Under the pieces are notes generated by a model. The model saw nothing but the letters and a program-made list of their open reading frames with translations. It made no database searches and was not told where the DNA came from. A program made the translations under genes and the position numbers. This document shows positions 1 through 12,122 of a stretch of DNA of 64,000 nt, in pieces. Numbering within the stretch: the first letter of the stretch is position 1; every line of letters starts with the position of its first letter. The stretch comes from Antrodiella citrinella. Its lineage: Eukaryota > Basidiomycota > Agaricomycetes > Polyporales > Steccherinaceae. The stretch is from positions 21,859 through 85,858 of the forward strand of contig SGPM01000093.1 of assembly GCA_004802725.1 (NCBI GenBank), in the 5' to 3' direction.

Positions 1-3000
1 CGACAAACGATGAGGACGTCTTCACTTGAGAGTTCTTGGACGTAGACTTTAGTGAATCGGTTGAGGAAGGACTTCGGAAGACCTTTCCTACCGCCACCTT
101 GATAAAGAGGATTCTGAGCAGCGAAGATGCGGAAAGACGGGTGTCTGGTAAACGAGCGTCCGAGCTCCGGGATATACACGGTTCCTCGATGGTCCAAGAC
201 AGCGTTCAAGCCTTCGAGAATAGCTTGAGGAGCGAGGTTCATCTCGTCAAGAAGAACCCAATGTCCCTCCTGCATCGCTCTGAGGAACTCGGCGTCCTTC
301 CAAGCAAATTGTCCGGGACCTCCACCTTCGACTGGCAGATCGGAGCCGAAAAGATCAACAAGGTCAGTTTGATCAGACAAGTTGATACGACAGAGATCAT
401 AGCCGCAGATGTTCGCCAGCGCTGCAATCAAGCTTGTCTTCCCGACACCAGGACTTCCTTCCAAGAGGACAGGCTTCGAAAGCTGGCAAGCTCTTACTAC
501 GCGGCTGACGTTGTCACGAGTAGTGGGCGCCTGGAAGCTGAAAAGGTTGGGCTGTGCGGTCTTCAAGCCTCTGGGTACAGCGAAGGGGCCGAGCTGGACG
601 GATTTTGCAGGATCCTGAGGAGAGGATTCTGACGAGCTATCCGTTACGGCGAACAGCTGGTTCAATGTTGTAGATGCATCCTGTCGGAGTTTCTCGATAG
701 CTGACGCGGAATATGCCGATAGCTGAGGCAACGAACCAAGACCGTCCAGGAAGGTCATGTGCGCTGCATGATGCTACAAAAGCCTTAGTTTCAACACTGT
801 ACGACAAGACACAAGACTTACAAAAGTTTCAGCGACAGATAGACCGTCCACGCCTCCATACACTGCGTTCGAGAACTCCACCCATGCCTGCAAAGTCCTT
901 TAGATAACACACAGAACGATACATAATGGGCCTTACCAGGATGTCGCGTAACCCAACGATAGACTTGTCAGAGATCCTCTGACCTAACCAGTCTCCGAAA
1001 TCTAACAAGGGATCGGTGCATGCTTGCAACGCATCATGCTTCCACAGACTGCGGACGATCTGTTCCATGTCACGGCGGTCGTCCACAGCAGGCACCCAAA
1101 TCTCAGTGAACCGATTGCGAAGGGCGGGTGAGAGCTCTTTCTTGCCATAGTCTCCACCGGGGTTCATCGTCGCCACCAGCTCGAAGTTTCCGTCTGCTTT
1201 GACAGTCGGCAAACTGAGACCATCATCTCCACGTTCGGCGAGGACAATGGTGCGACTGGGCTCCAAGACGCTGTTCAAACGCTCCAGAACAGAGTCATCC
1301 GCTAATGAGATCTCATCCAGTAAGAAGATCTCGCCGTTACGCATGGCATCGATCAACGGCCCGTCATACCATTGGAACATTGTTGAAAGACCTCGCAACT
1401 TTGAGCGGACGTCCTTCAGCTTGGACTGGAGGACACCATCCATGTCTGAAGACCTCAATAATGTATCCACTGTGGACGCCAATGCCTTGGTATCGGCAAT
1501 GTAGTCGGAGACCCCACACTCCTGCAACACCACTTGCGCTTCCGATGCGATATCTGACTCCAAGGTGGTCCGATTACGCAAAGGTCTAAGGCCACCGATG
1601 AGATCGGCCGTCTCCGTGTTCTGGTGACAATTGACCGCGTGCAGTCGACGAGACAGTACTTCCGCGTACAGTTGGCATACGGATGTCTTGCCACAACCCG
1701 TGTCACCCACAAGGAGGACGGGCTCGTGGAACCTGAGGGCGCGAGCAACTAGAGTGAAGAGACGTTGCATGCCTGACGTCCAGACCAATTGAGATGACTC
1801 GGGAACAGGGCAGCCAAGATAAGTAGACGAATCTCTCGTGACACTGTGCAGCTCATACAGCCGCGACTCGTCGATCTTAACCTTCATGACCGACTCGATG
1901 ACGTCCTTGGCAACGGCCTTATCCTCTGCTTTCCGAGCGCGTTCGGCGAGAAGCATGAATCCGTTCTCAGCCAACTCCTGGTAGTCGATGGCATCACGTC
2001 CAGCCCATCTGAACAAGTCACGGAGGGTGGCAAACCCATGCTTGCTTTCGAAGATACGACTGGACTGACGACGGCGCTGAAGCTCTTGGAAGACAGTGAC
2101 GATGCGCTGAGCGTAGGATGGCGCGATCTTGCAACGGCGGCAAAGAATGGTCTCTAACTCGGCCTGAGGGACGTCGTCGAAGTGGACTTCAAGGAAACGA
2201 TTGCGGAACGCCCGGGAGAGGACTTTCCGTCCACCGTAGAGGCCAGATGGGTTCTGAGTGGCGAACAGGAGGAAGTGGGGATGAGGCCTGACAACTTCCT
2301 GAGTCTCCGGAATGACGAGCTCGCGATTATCGTCCAGGAGACGATTAAGGGCTTCCAACACGTCCGTCGGCGCAAGATTCAGCTCGTCCAACACAATCCA
2401 ATCACCATTGCGAAGGGCCCGTACAAGAAGACCATCTTTGAAAACGAGCTTGCCGGTGGCGGAATCCGATACATACGTGCCAAGATACTCTTGAATATCG
2501 GTATGCTCGTGGTTGTTGATACGGACGAAGTGATGACCGGTACGTCTGGCGAGGTACTCGATCGAGCTGGTCTTACCGCTGGATGTAGGACCCTCAATGA
2601 GAACGGGGAATCTCCGCGTTGCGATGATCCGCGCAAGATCGATGAGCTTCGTCTCGACTGAAGGAGTCATGATGTACTCATCCATAGCATCCTCTGGTAG
2701 AGGTCCTCTTTCGAGGTAGAAGGGACCGAACTTGACGAAGTCGTCAACGGATCGTCCTTGTGGAGGTGATGGCTTCTTAGCGAGCAAGGAGCGGGGATTA
2801 CGGACGCCGGCCAAAACATGCTTCTGGGCAAGAGTGGTGACGATGCCAGTACTAGGCTCGTCCAAGACCATCGTGAACGCCATCAAGCATCCCTCCCATA
2901 ACGCTCTTCGCAGGGAATGGGTACTGGCCATATCGGCAGCGAAAGTGAGCGCACGAGCTAATGTTCGCATGCTGAAATGTGGGCGGTGGTTGGAACCATC

Positions 3001-6000
3001 TGCGATCTCCCGCTTCTCCGCATGCTTCCTGACGGCCGTGTAGAACTCTGCGACATCCATCACGGCGCCCTTGTCGCCGACAGCGTAAGGACCGATGTAG
3101 TGGGATACGATGCTCAAGAGCGTTTCCTTGTCTGCATCAGGCGGAGGGACGTCGATTTCGGTGAATCGGGAACGGATGTTGGGGGGAAGGTCTTTCTTGC
3201 CTACGTCGGTCGCAGGATTCATACATGCGAAGAGTCGGAAATCGGGGTGGCGAACGACCGGTTCCAGAGATCCTTGTTCTGTGAGCGTGATGGACGCGGT
3301 AGGGCCATGAAGGAGACTTGAGATGCACTCCAATGTCTCTCCGCTCGCAAGATTAATCTCGTCGAGTAGGATCCTNGAAAGTCCATGTCAGTACAAAATT
3401 ATCATGCAGACATAATAATGATCGTTATACCAATGACCAAATCGTAGCGCTTTCACTAATGGGCCTTCCACGAAGCCAAAGGCGAACTTGCCATTCCCCT
3501 GAATGTGTTGAACTTCAAACGTTCGGACGTCGCGTTCAAATTCTTCCCAAGCCGATAATGAAACCGCCTGCTCGGTTTTTCGACGTTTGCGAGGACCTTC
3601 ATTNTCCTGAGCAATCGGTTGTCTGTAGATGGATAAATGAGTGCTAGAGAATGGAGGCTGTGAATACCACATACGTCAAGTCTNCTGCGTTTCTGGCGAG
3701 AATCCTCTCTTTCGCCATTCTAACAGCCTCAATCCAAAGAGCAACAGCTCTCTTCCATTTGCTCTCCAATACGGCTTTTCTGACAGACTCATCAAACTTC
3801 GCATTGCGTTTGCGGCTGAAAGTTCCGCTGAACAGCGCCAAGAATGTTTCCTGNAGCTCGGAAGCAGGAACTCGAGCATCGATGGGCTTGAACCCGCCCA
3901 GAATATCGGAGGACTCGGTCTGGTGAGACAAATTGAGCGAGATNAGCGGTTTGCGGAGGAGCGANGCNAGATGTGTGACGACGCTCGTTTTACCNGTACC
4001 AGTCTCTCCAGTCAAGAGCAATGGNTCGTTCAGTGAGACAGCAGTAGCGATACGGGACATGAGGAGGGTAGCCGGCTTGTGCATGGCGAAGGACTTGGTC
4101 GGTGGAAGGTTGAACCCGGCCGCAGCAGGACTTGCGTGTAGGCGTGTGTGGCCAAAACGAATAGATACTATGCCGCCGTTGACGTCCTTTTCCTGCTGAA
4201 ATTCTGCGTTCTTGGCAGTAAGTACCCAATCCCGTCGCTCGGGCGTGAGGTCAAGATGGTCNGCGACGACAGCAGCCATTGCGTCCATATGGGCACGCGC
4301 AGAGGNGGTAGTCGCGCCGGCAGCAAACAGGCAATCCTGAATTTCGAAGAGAATGTCTTCGCGAATGCTGACGTTGGAGAACACGGNTAGCAGCATCGGA
4401 GAGCTGTCTTCGGTGATGTCAATGTCCATCGACTGCCAATTCGCCGGGAGAAGTCCGTCCACCCGGCGACAAATCTTCTCCAGCTCTCGAAGACCGACGC
4501 CACGTACAGAAGATGCGGACCCAAGCGCGCGCACANCTTCCCAGAGACGGATGAGACCTTCACTGGCTGATCCAGCTAGCCTGGGAAACCGAGCGTCAAT
4601 GATCAAACGCAATTCTTGATGGNTAGGAGACGCGACCTCCATTTCGTGGAATTTGTGAGCACCGAAGAACGTCNGAGGTGGGTAGTTACCATTGGGTGAC
4701 TGTGATAACGAACGTGTGGAAAAGATGGCGAAGGACTCGTGCGCCACAACTTTTCCTCGAGAAGGGACCTCTAGAACGGCGCGACCGCCAACCCATCCGT
4801 CTACAGCCATTACCTCGACTAGAGGTTTGATGAGGCCGAGTACGTCGGTGCTACCTCGGTCTATGTCTTCAAAGACTACCCATCTGCCCTCTCTCATGGC
4901 TCGAACAAGGACACCCTCCTTCCATTCGAACGTGCCGGATTGCGTTGTNGAGGAAACATAGGAGCCGAGTAGAGATCGTGGATCCAAGGAGGTATCGGCG
5001 AGATGTATGGTGATGATTTTGTTTTTGACCGTGGGATACAGATAGGATGCAAGATGTGACAAGAGAAGCGATTTNCCAGACGAAGGTGGAGAGGTAAGNA
5101 AGGTGGGGATACCGAGCGACAGATGTGTCGCCAAAGTANGTAACGCTTCCACTGCGGACGGCGTTGCAATCAAAGTAGAATCGAGTTCGCGGGCACCCGA
5201 TTCACAGAACATTAGGATGCCATGGATGTTGACAATGTAAGGGCTGAAACCAAATGTAAGTCAAGATTGCTTGACGAAAGTATTCCTTTACTTACCTCAA
5301 TTCGGCGGGATGAATAGGCTCAATTGAACTGTCGTCTTCGGACGAGTAATAATTTTGAGGATCAAGCAGGCTTTGCCTGAGTTTCGCCACCCTCTCTGCG
5401 TCCACTAAAGGGAGTAGCCAGCCATCAAGAAAGACTGGGGTACCATCGAAATTCTGGCCATANTGAAGAGGACANTCCACGTGAGCCGCTTCACCGAGAA
5501 TCTCATGTTCAGCTTGAACTCTTTGTCCTTCCCCCATGCCAGATTGAAGCGCATAACAACGAATAGCAAGGTAGCGCACGCCAGCATCGGGATGAGGCGT
5601 CCACATGAGTAGGGAGAGAGGTGTAAGAGACCACGAGAGTAGAGACGGTAGCTCCCGGTTTGTTTGTAGTATGCGATAGTACGCCAAAAGTATGCGCTGC
5701 AGGCGATGTGTGTCAAATGCAGGAATATCTTGCGCTGCGGTAATGGACGCCAATGGACCGCCCTTAAAATCAGGTTGACGGAGGAAAGCGGAGAGTACTC
5801 TGCAGAAGGATGAGATATGGAATGTGTATGAACAGAACGGAGTACTCACGGGTAAAGTTCTGTGTGCACCTCCAGCAGCACAGCAAATGCTTCCAGTTTG
5901 TCTTCTCTGTCATGACTGTCGAGCAACCATCGCGAACAAAGATCAAGGAGGATGGGCCTGAAAAGCGTAGTCACGGCTACAGTGAAGGCTCGAAGATAGA

Positions 6001-6148
6001 GGATATTGGAGAGTGCCGTGAGCAACTCTGAATGCGTTTTCGCGTTATGCAATGTAATGACATGCGGGGAGGTAGGAGGGAGTTGGTTGAGCAATTCTTG
6101 TGTCTGCTTTTTTAGGTTGATGCGCAGAGGATCGTGGATTTCTGCCAT
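1..6148 (-). CDS. MDN1: Midasin, 5' half (giant dynein-like AAA+ ATPase of 60S ribosome assembly)
   Basis: Midasin (Rea1) is a nuclear six-AAA-ring ATPase that strips assembly factors from pre-60S particles. The gene enters from the right and leaves the window within AAA5. My model has seven exons: 6148-5850, 5799-5296, 5243-3675, 3622-3431, 3373-937, 887-822 and 773-1. All junctions keep phase, and introns are 48-57 nt. About 1,946 codons are visible. The helical N-terminus is followed by AAA1 with a degenerate P-loop (PPSSxKS), AAA2 (GETGxGKTSVV, then ILLDEINLAS), AAA3 (GPTSSGKTSS, VLDELNLAP), AAA4 (GDTGCGKTSV, LLDEISLAD) and AAA5 (GSPGVGKTSL, LLDEMNLAP). Each module ends in an ALRNRF- or SFLNRF-like arginine-finger helix. 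The start MAEIHDPL was chosen because the reading frame and typical midasin N-terminal sequence begin there. The remaining ring, linker and MIDAS domain lie outside the window. Several N bases fall in exon 3. Identification is very secure. Confidence 0.97.
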
Positions 6149-6627
6149 AGTCGTGCAGATTCTATCAGCGCATGGAGAGATCGTGAAGTAGTGGAAGACG
6201 AGAGCTCTAGGATGAGAGTTGCTTTCGAGCCTCGAAGGGCTTGAAAAATTGGATCGCTGAGATCAAAGTCCGGGACCGTCAAGATAAGATAAGATTGTCG
6301 GTCCACCCCTTCTTCCTCTTCAGCTACCTCCTTCTCCTTGACGACCAACTTCAAAATGAATCAACGTTCTGGAACCCATTCGGCCATGGCTCTGTCCAGC
6401 AAGTCAACGAGAGCCAACTCTTGACGATGATATGATTTTGTAACATCAGTGATTCCGTCACTAGCAAGCGCAACATTTGCCCCACGCTGGGCCCTGACGG
6501 TGACAAGGGCTAAGTATATCATCAGCATGCTACGATTCGCTTGTTCTTTTGCCTTCCTCCTTCTCAGTCCTGGGCTTGAGCACGGACGTTCCCTCGCGGC
6601 AGGTTCAGCGACCGCAGGCTTCAAACG
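6149..6627. promoter_or_regulatory. Intergenic region between divergent MDN1 and the TM-protein gene
   Basis: This 479-bp gap separates two head-to-head start codons and presumably holds both promoters. I see no convincing TATA element and no reading frame that looks coding. The open frames inside it on both strands lack recognisable protein features. Function is inferred from position only. Confidence 0.4.
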
Positions 6628-8411
6628 ATGTTCAACTATGCTCTAGTCCTCGCTGTATTCTTCGCATTGGGACTGCAGGCCGTCCAGTCCAAGTTCAACT
6701 CCATTTCTTTCCCTTCAGTGACACAATGCGGGTCTTTCACTGTTTCTTTCTCTGGAGGCAAGCTTCCTTCAGCTCTTCCTCTCACGTTGACCGTCGTTCC
6801 TTTCAATTCCACGCCCATTGCTATCGTTATCCCTACCTTTCAGTGGAATGCCACCACAGCCACGGGTGCCGTGGTCACTTTCCTCCCTCTACCTGCAGGT
6901 GCAGAGTTTGTTGCTTCGCTTGACGATGCATTCGGCCAGCCCACAGGTCTCACTTCCGATGTCATTGCGGTGTATCCTTCGACCAACACGACATGTCTCT
7001 CCAGCGCAACAAACACCCCCCGGTACACTCTACCCGACACAAGCACGCTGTCGCAATGTGCCCCCTTCGACATCTCTTACGTCCCGGGCATCGTCGACGT
7101 GTCCCCAACTATCCGTGCCTTTGTGCCGAAGAACGAGTCGTTCCCAGTAAACTTCACGTCCGTCCCGACAGCTGGCACCGCAACCTACACTATGGATGTC
7201 CCCCAAGGCCTAAGGGCTGTGTTGATGCTTAGCGACGATACCGGCTTCCGTCAATCAACAGATCTGTTCGTTGTCGGAGGTAGCACTACGAGCAGCACAG
7301 ACTGTCTCCCCGTCTTCACGGCAGGTGCTGCACCTGCTCCCGACAACGCTGTTAACGCGCCTGCGGCTTCTTCCGGAGGGCTCTCCCGGTACGTATGTGT
7401 CGATCATGAAATCAGACTTTGGCTCACTCGTTGTTGCGGAACCTTTGCAGGCCAGCCGTCATAGCGATAGCTGTCGTGACTACCGTTATCGTCACTTGCA
7501 TTGCGCTGGCAATGGCATTATGGGCAAGTCGATATCGACGCAAGCTACGGGAGGCCGCAGAGAAACTTAAATGGTTCTACCCGGAGGACAAGGAGTTGTG
7601 GGGAAGCCCCGAGAAAACAAAGGACGATTTCCCTCCCTTTTCACTTGCTGAAAAGCAGCAGATACCGGAACCGCAAACTCCGCCGTCGGCTGTGTTGTTC
7701 ACGAGGCACAGTGATACAACGTCGTCGCAGGTCGGAGGGGAAGCTTCATATTTCAAGCGTCCTTCTGCTTCTTCAGGATCTCTGCGTTCTTTGTCCCTTC
7801 TCCAGCCCGGCTTTTCGCGGTTCAATCCCGCTCCTATACTTCCTTCCCTTCCCACGTCTCCGTTTGCTCCGCATCTCAAGCAACCGGTGTCACGGACACC
7901 TTCACAACACACCTTCGCGCTCAGCACTCAGTCTCGTCAGCGTACCTCAGTCTCGTCAGCAGACATAGAGTACATGCTCGAGGTCGGCACTATCTCCTCC
8001 ATTCCTGGAACTATCGTTTCTTCGCGATCTCACGTCCATACGAACACGGCGACTTCTGACTCCTCCAACGTCGAGTCGAAGGCGTTCACCCACAGATCAG
8101 CCAAATCACAGCAAGGCTACGAACGTCCCTTACTACCGGTTCCTACACCATCTCCCAAGTTCACTCCGTCATACGTGCGAACGAGTGATGGCGCGGTCGT
8201 TACGAGTACGTACGACGATTCGAATTGGGTTGCGAGGTCTCAGCCTTCGTCCCCTGATACATCCGGGTCTCGAGCGTCGAGGCCGCTGACGTTGGCTTCA
8301 CGGTCCTCAAAGCGAAATCCACCCCAAGCTTTGATCCCTTCCTCTCCGGTATCACAGATGTCCGTCGCGCCTGACCCACCTTTTACTTTCGACGAATCCC
8401 GATTCNNTTAG
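6628..8411 (+). CDS. Secretory-pathway single-pass membrane protein with a disordered cytoplasmic tail
   Basis: Two exons (6628-7388 and 7451-8411; 62-nt intron, phase preserved) give about 573 residues. The N-terminus MFNYALVLAVFFALGLQAVQ is a classic signal peptide. An extracellular part of about 230 residues follows, with several NxS/T sequons, paired cysteines and two similar beta-rich halves that each begin near a TQCG or LSQCAPF motif. Next is one transmembrane helix (AVIAIAVVTTVIVTCIALAM), a basic stop-transfer stretch (RYRRKLREA), and a Ser/Thr/Pro-rich tail of about 280 residues. The layout is common among uncharacterised Agaricomycete cell-surface proteins. I recognise no catalytic domain, and a sensor or cell-wall role is only a guess. 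Two N bases sit just before the stop, so the last residue is uncertain. It is divergent from MDN1. Confidence 0.85.
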
Positions 8412-9007
8412 AANTCTTTTCCTTCATTGGGGCTCTGTGAGACTGTCGGACACCTTTCGTTGTTTCAATCCCACCGCTAGGGTGTTGGCTACGTATGCCT
8501 CTTCGCACTTCGTTTTTCGTCCGTCTTTGAAAGACACGTTTTTTGTCCTGGTCGAACAGTACTCTCCCTCCCCCCCCCACGGAATGCATCCAAGTGTAGC
8601 ATAGGTGTTCACAAAAGGCAGGCAGGGGCGGCATATTCTGTATTTGTACTACGTTGTTTCTTTGGCGAAACTTGTTTGCGTCCGGCCCTTCCTTCCGTCC
8701 CCGCAATTATCGCCCATTTTTGACGTGGATGAACTTGTCGAGTGATCGTGTGTCCATAGTAGCAATGTTGTACTTACGTGGACAGAGTAAAATGCTCCGT
8801 GCACGTATCGGGTGTGAAATACGGCCTTGTCATGGTCTTGTGCATCTGTTGCCGGGGCAATAATATGGGGCCCTTGTGTCAAAAAAAGAACACCAACGCC
8901 TAGCCTGAGGTCAGTCTCTACACCACCCCAATACGACGCAACAACGAACCTCGCCGTCGGGACGGTTGCCACGGCCATTCGCGTTTACCAACCTGACTGT
9001 CCACACA
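8412..9007. other. Gene-free stretch between convergent genes
   Basis: About 600 bp between the 3' ends of the TM-protein gene and the small basic-protein gene. It contains pyrimidine-rich runs, including a poly-C run near 8570. No convincing coding sequence or RNA gene is visible. It is probably two 3' UTRs. Confidence 0.5.
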
Positions 9008-9321
9008 TCACGCATCAGGATCTTTTGGCAACTTCGCCGCTTCCTCTCTCGCCCTTCTCCTCCCGCCCATCATCAGCCCGACATAGTCTGCCCCGCCGAG
9101 CACATGACCTTCACTCCCTGGTTTCCGCAGAAGAGCCTTCGACTTCAGGGTCGCTTTCTTCTTCTGCTCGGCTGGCGCGGTCGTTGGTTTCTGGTGAGAA
9201 GAGGAAGATGCGGTGGGTTTCTATAGACAGTGTGCGTGATTGTGAGTATATGCAATCGCACGTAGTATGTAAGCATAAAACCCACTTTGACTTTCTTCAT
9301 GAACTTTGCGCTTCGCCCCAT
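9008..9321 (-). CDS. Small basic conserved-looking fungal protein, 82 residues
   Basis: The gene has two exons. Exon 1 (9321-9286) encodes MGRSAKFMKKVK. A 65-nt intron (9285-9221, gtgggt...tatag) separates it from exon 2 (9220-9008), and phase is 0. The protein is strongly basic, with a Lys-rich segment (AEQKKKATLKSKALLRK) at residues 29-45. A more hydrophobic patch, VLGGADYVGLMMGGRRRA, follows at about residues 52-69, then an acidic-basic tail ending KLPKDPDA. The MGRSAKFMKK start resembles short nuclear or nucleolar fungal proteins, but I cannot name the family. Support comes from clean splice sites, a coding frame that makes sense on both sides of the intron, and the absence of a better frame on the other strand. 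Ordinary single-exon searches would miss it. Confidence 0.65.
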
Positions 9322-9670
9322 GTTGAATCAGTTCCAGTTCCGAATGTACAACACAACAGATGAGATGAAAGTGAGAGGTTGCTGAGTGCTATTTACAACG
9401 TCAAGATAGCATGGAAGATGGCCCGGGTAACATGAACATTGTGGCGCTAATCTTGATCGCAGCTATAGCGTATAGATAATCGGACTCGGATCTCTATAGC
9501 TACTCTCCACGAGCTTTTCATTATAGTAATTCATTCATCTCCAATAAGTAACGCCGCGAACTCGTTGCTAACCATCAAGAAGTAGGTCATGTCTCCAACG
9601 GAGACGAAATATAGCTAATATCCGATTCAGACCCTCTCAAGGTTCGAGTCTGCACGAATGACGGTCTCAG
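9322..9670. other. Intergenic region between the small basic gene and the reductase gene
   Basis: About 350 bp, AT-richer than its neighbours. It must contain the promoter of the small basic gene. It should also hold the start codon of the reductase, because the first recognisable reductase exon begins with an acceptor-like tctcag at 9665-9670 and has no in-frame ATG. A GGTTCGAGTC string at 9641-9650 resembles a tRNA T-loop, but its flanks do not pair. Confidence 0.45.
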
Positions 9671-10956
9671 ACGTTTTGTGTCATTGGATTCGGAGGTTCG
9701 TTCAGCACGCGTTTCTCAGCCTCTTAGGTCTCCCTCGAATCCTTCGTACTAAGACAAATTGCACCCCAGCCATTGGCGCGCTATATGCCTGGGCCTTGGA
9801 GAAATCTGGCCAAGCTAGAGTGACCGCAGTATGTCGCTCGAACTACCAAGTGGTCCATGGTGCGTACGACCTATCGCTACATCAAAACTATCGTCGATAT
9901 TCATTTATAACTAGATATTGGACTGGATTTCCAGTCGGACAAGCTTGGACGTACGGATAGTCCATGGAAGCCGTACCGAGGTGCGCTATCCCACACTCGA
10001 TTTCGGTGGTGGTGAGTAGAAACCGACCTTGCTCTGATAGTCGTGCGTACGGTGGAAGAAGCCGCAGACCGGGCGTACACCTACGTCCTCGTCGCGACGA
10101 AATGTATACCCGAAGTACGGTCAACACCGACCACACTCGGCCCTCTACTCTCGTACCTGTCATCTCATCCGACTCCGTCAACATCATCAACGACAGTGGT
10201 CCTACTACAGAATGGCGTGGGAATCGAAGACGATCTTATAGCATACCTTTCTGCAACGGATAATCTCTCCTCACAGGTCGTTGTCGTGTCTGGATGTGCG
10301 TGGGTCGATGCAACGGCTATTGACGGAGGGAAGAAGGTCACGCAATTTGGGACGGAGAAGCTCGTGCTTGGCGTACATAAGTACGATACGAATCACAACA
10401 TCGTGGACGGTGCGAAAACATTGAAAGCGTTCTGTGATGTTCTACGGTCTGTAGGTGCGGAAGCTGTACCGGTGGACGACGTCGACGCAGCGCGATGGCG
10501 TAAAGTACTATGGTACGCCTTCTCTTTCGCTGCACCTTGAAATCTCACAGTGATCCTTACTTGAATGAACCATAGGAACGCGTCGTTTTCAACGCTCTGC
10601 ACCCTCACCCGCAGCACAGTCGGCCAAGTCCTATATGTCCCCTCGGCACGCACCGAACTCGCCGCCATCATGCAGGAAGTCCTCATCGTCGCCCGCGCCT
10701 CCCTCTCCCCCATGTCACCTACCGCCACTGCTGCCCTCCCCGACACGGTGATTCAAGACATCATCGAACACGAGAACCCCCAGTCCGCGTTCAAGCCGTC
10801 TATGCTCGTGGACCTCGAAGCGGCCGGCCGATGGAGGTAGAGGCGATCGTTGGAGGAGTGTTGAGGAGGGCGAGGATGGTGGAGGTGAGTGTGCCGAGGT
10901 TGGAGTTGGTGTATGCGGGCTTGTGTGTGATACAGAAGGGGTTATTGGGGAACTGA
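9671..10956 (+). CDS. Ketopantoate-reductase (ApbA/PanE) family oxidoreductase, 3' frame lesion
   Basis: Family members reduce ketopantoate or related 2-oxo acids with NADPH. The exons read are 9671-9695, 9780-9859, 9915-9980, 10041-about 10512 and about 10575 onward, all phase-compatible. Joining the first two restores the Rossmann motif (CVIGFGAIGALYAWALEKSG). The third gives GLDFQSDKLG. The fourth holds VLVATKCIPEV, then VVLLQNGVGIEDDL, the usual LQNGxG element. The fifth carries the C-terminal helical domain (ALCTLTRSTVGQ-like, MSPTATAALPDT, FKPSMLVDLEA). Two oddities exist. No ATG is in frame with the first exon, so a further upstream exon is probably missing from my model. The frame also hits TAG at 10838, although a -1 shift at about 10820-10830 would restore the family's RPMEVEAI motif and run to TGA at 10954. 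This is either a sequencing indel or a real lesion. Confidence 0.8.
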
Positions 10957-11212
10957 TAGTATGTGTCGCGTTCTATGTGTGTGTACCACTTGAGTTTATA
11001 GTTCTTTTGAGGAAACAGGCTTGTAGCAACAGTGCCCACATCAAGGAGATACCGTTCAGCTTTTCACGTGTAGACTGCTCGAGATCGGAAGATTTGTAAA
11101 TTTGGTTCATCGTACTAGTAATACATGAGTTCGATTTTTGCTATAACTACCATCTACAGTTCTCCATACCAGTCCAATCGTTCAGACACGTCGACGACTC
11201 GGAGAGGTCGCT

Positions 11213-11382
11213 TTAAGGTGCGGGGTCGACAAGAACATACTCGTTTTCACCCAAGTCCACCAAGTCGTACAATTCACAATAGGGGACTGAAGCATCTGGA
11301 ACTCTTATAATATCCTCGACACCTCCATCCTGTTTTCCTTCGGTGCGAACGTCTTTTGAGTGGGGTATATCGCCGTTAGTCA
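11213..11382 (-). CDS. Possible terminal exon of an unrecognised small gene
   Basis: On the minus strand an acceptor-like cttag (ending 11383) opens a 57-codon frame that closes with TAA at 11213. It encodes VTNGDIPHSKD... and ends in YVLVDPAP. Composition (Asp/Glu/Val-rich, few rare residues) looks coding. A TATAAATA element lies about 350 bp upstream on the same strand, followed by a short open frame starting near 11690 that could supply a first exon. No family is recognised. A frame this short can arise by chance, so this is a weak call. Confidence 0.3.
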
Positions 11383-12122
11383 CTAAGTATCACGTCTTGA
11401 CCGTCCTTGGCTCCAGGTCACACGAGGTACTAATCGCCGGCGTATCAAGGATTTATTCACTTCAGTTTGTGTTACTTGAAATCAAGCGAAACCTGTATTT
11501 GCCAGTCTACCCGACCACCCTTCACATCCGTTCCCTACTGTCCTCTCTTTCACCCTTCCTTTGCTATTCCCACGTCGAGACGATTCTGGTATGAATCAGA
11601 TATATTACCCTCATTATCGATCCTTTCTTCCGCTCCAGCCGACCACGCTGTCGTACATGCTTTCATTCTTTTAACGTTACGCATACGTGGAATGGTACCG
11701 GAGCTACATAGCCAACTCCTCAAGTATTTATACCTCATCAGCCGCTTTCTTATGCTTCTACTTATACTCATTGTTGTATCCTAGACCTGTACATACTTTG
11801 AACTGACATCTTCGTCCTTCGTCAGGTACATGGATGTTGTATAATTTCTCCCACAGGTCCAATATGTATGCATCTTGTCGAAGCCTGTGAATGACAGCAG
11901 GGTGCGGGATCATAAGCACTCATGAGCTTTTTACTAACGCCCAGTGGGCTCAAGCGAGTAGTCTTTCGTAGACAACATGCAATTGGATGTAGAGAACAAA
12001 TCAGTAATATGCAATATGGTAGTGAGTTCCCAAAAATCTAGAGGGCGCATAGGCTACAAAAGACACTAAACAGACATCAAGAATACAAGTTGAGGAATAG
12101 TACGTAGAGGAACACACGTATC
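11383..12122. other. Gene-poor stretch upstream of the possible exon and downstream of the FunK1 kinase
   Basis: About 740 bp with no recognisable protein or RNA gene. The left part may hold the 5' end of the small minus-strand gene suggested at 11213-11382, including a TATAAATA string near 11730. The right part is probably the 3' UTR of the kinase. Confidence 0.4.

Noticed and set aside
36..632. 198-codon plus-strand open frame at the left edge
   Set aside because: Antisense to the AAA5 exon of midasin, whose reading is unambiguous.
6361..6624. Minus-strand 87-codon frame between MDN1 and the TM-protein gene
   Set aside because: Located in the shared promoter, no homology recognised and no splice link to MDN1.
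9630..9660. tRNA-like T-loop GGTTCGAGTC
   Set aside because: The flanking 5-bp stem does not pair and no acceptor, D or anticodon arm is found around it.
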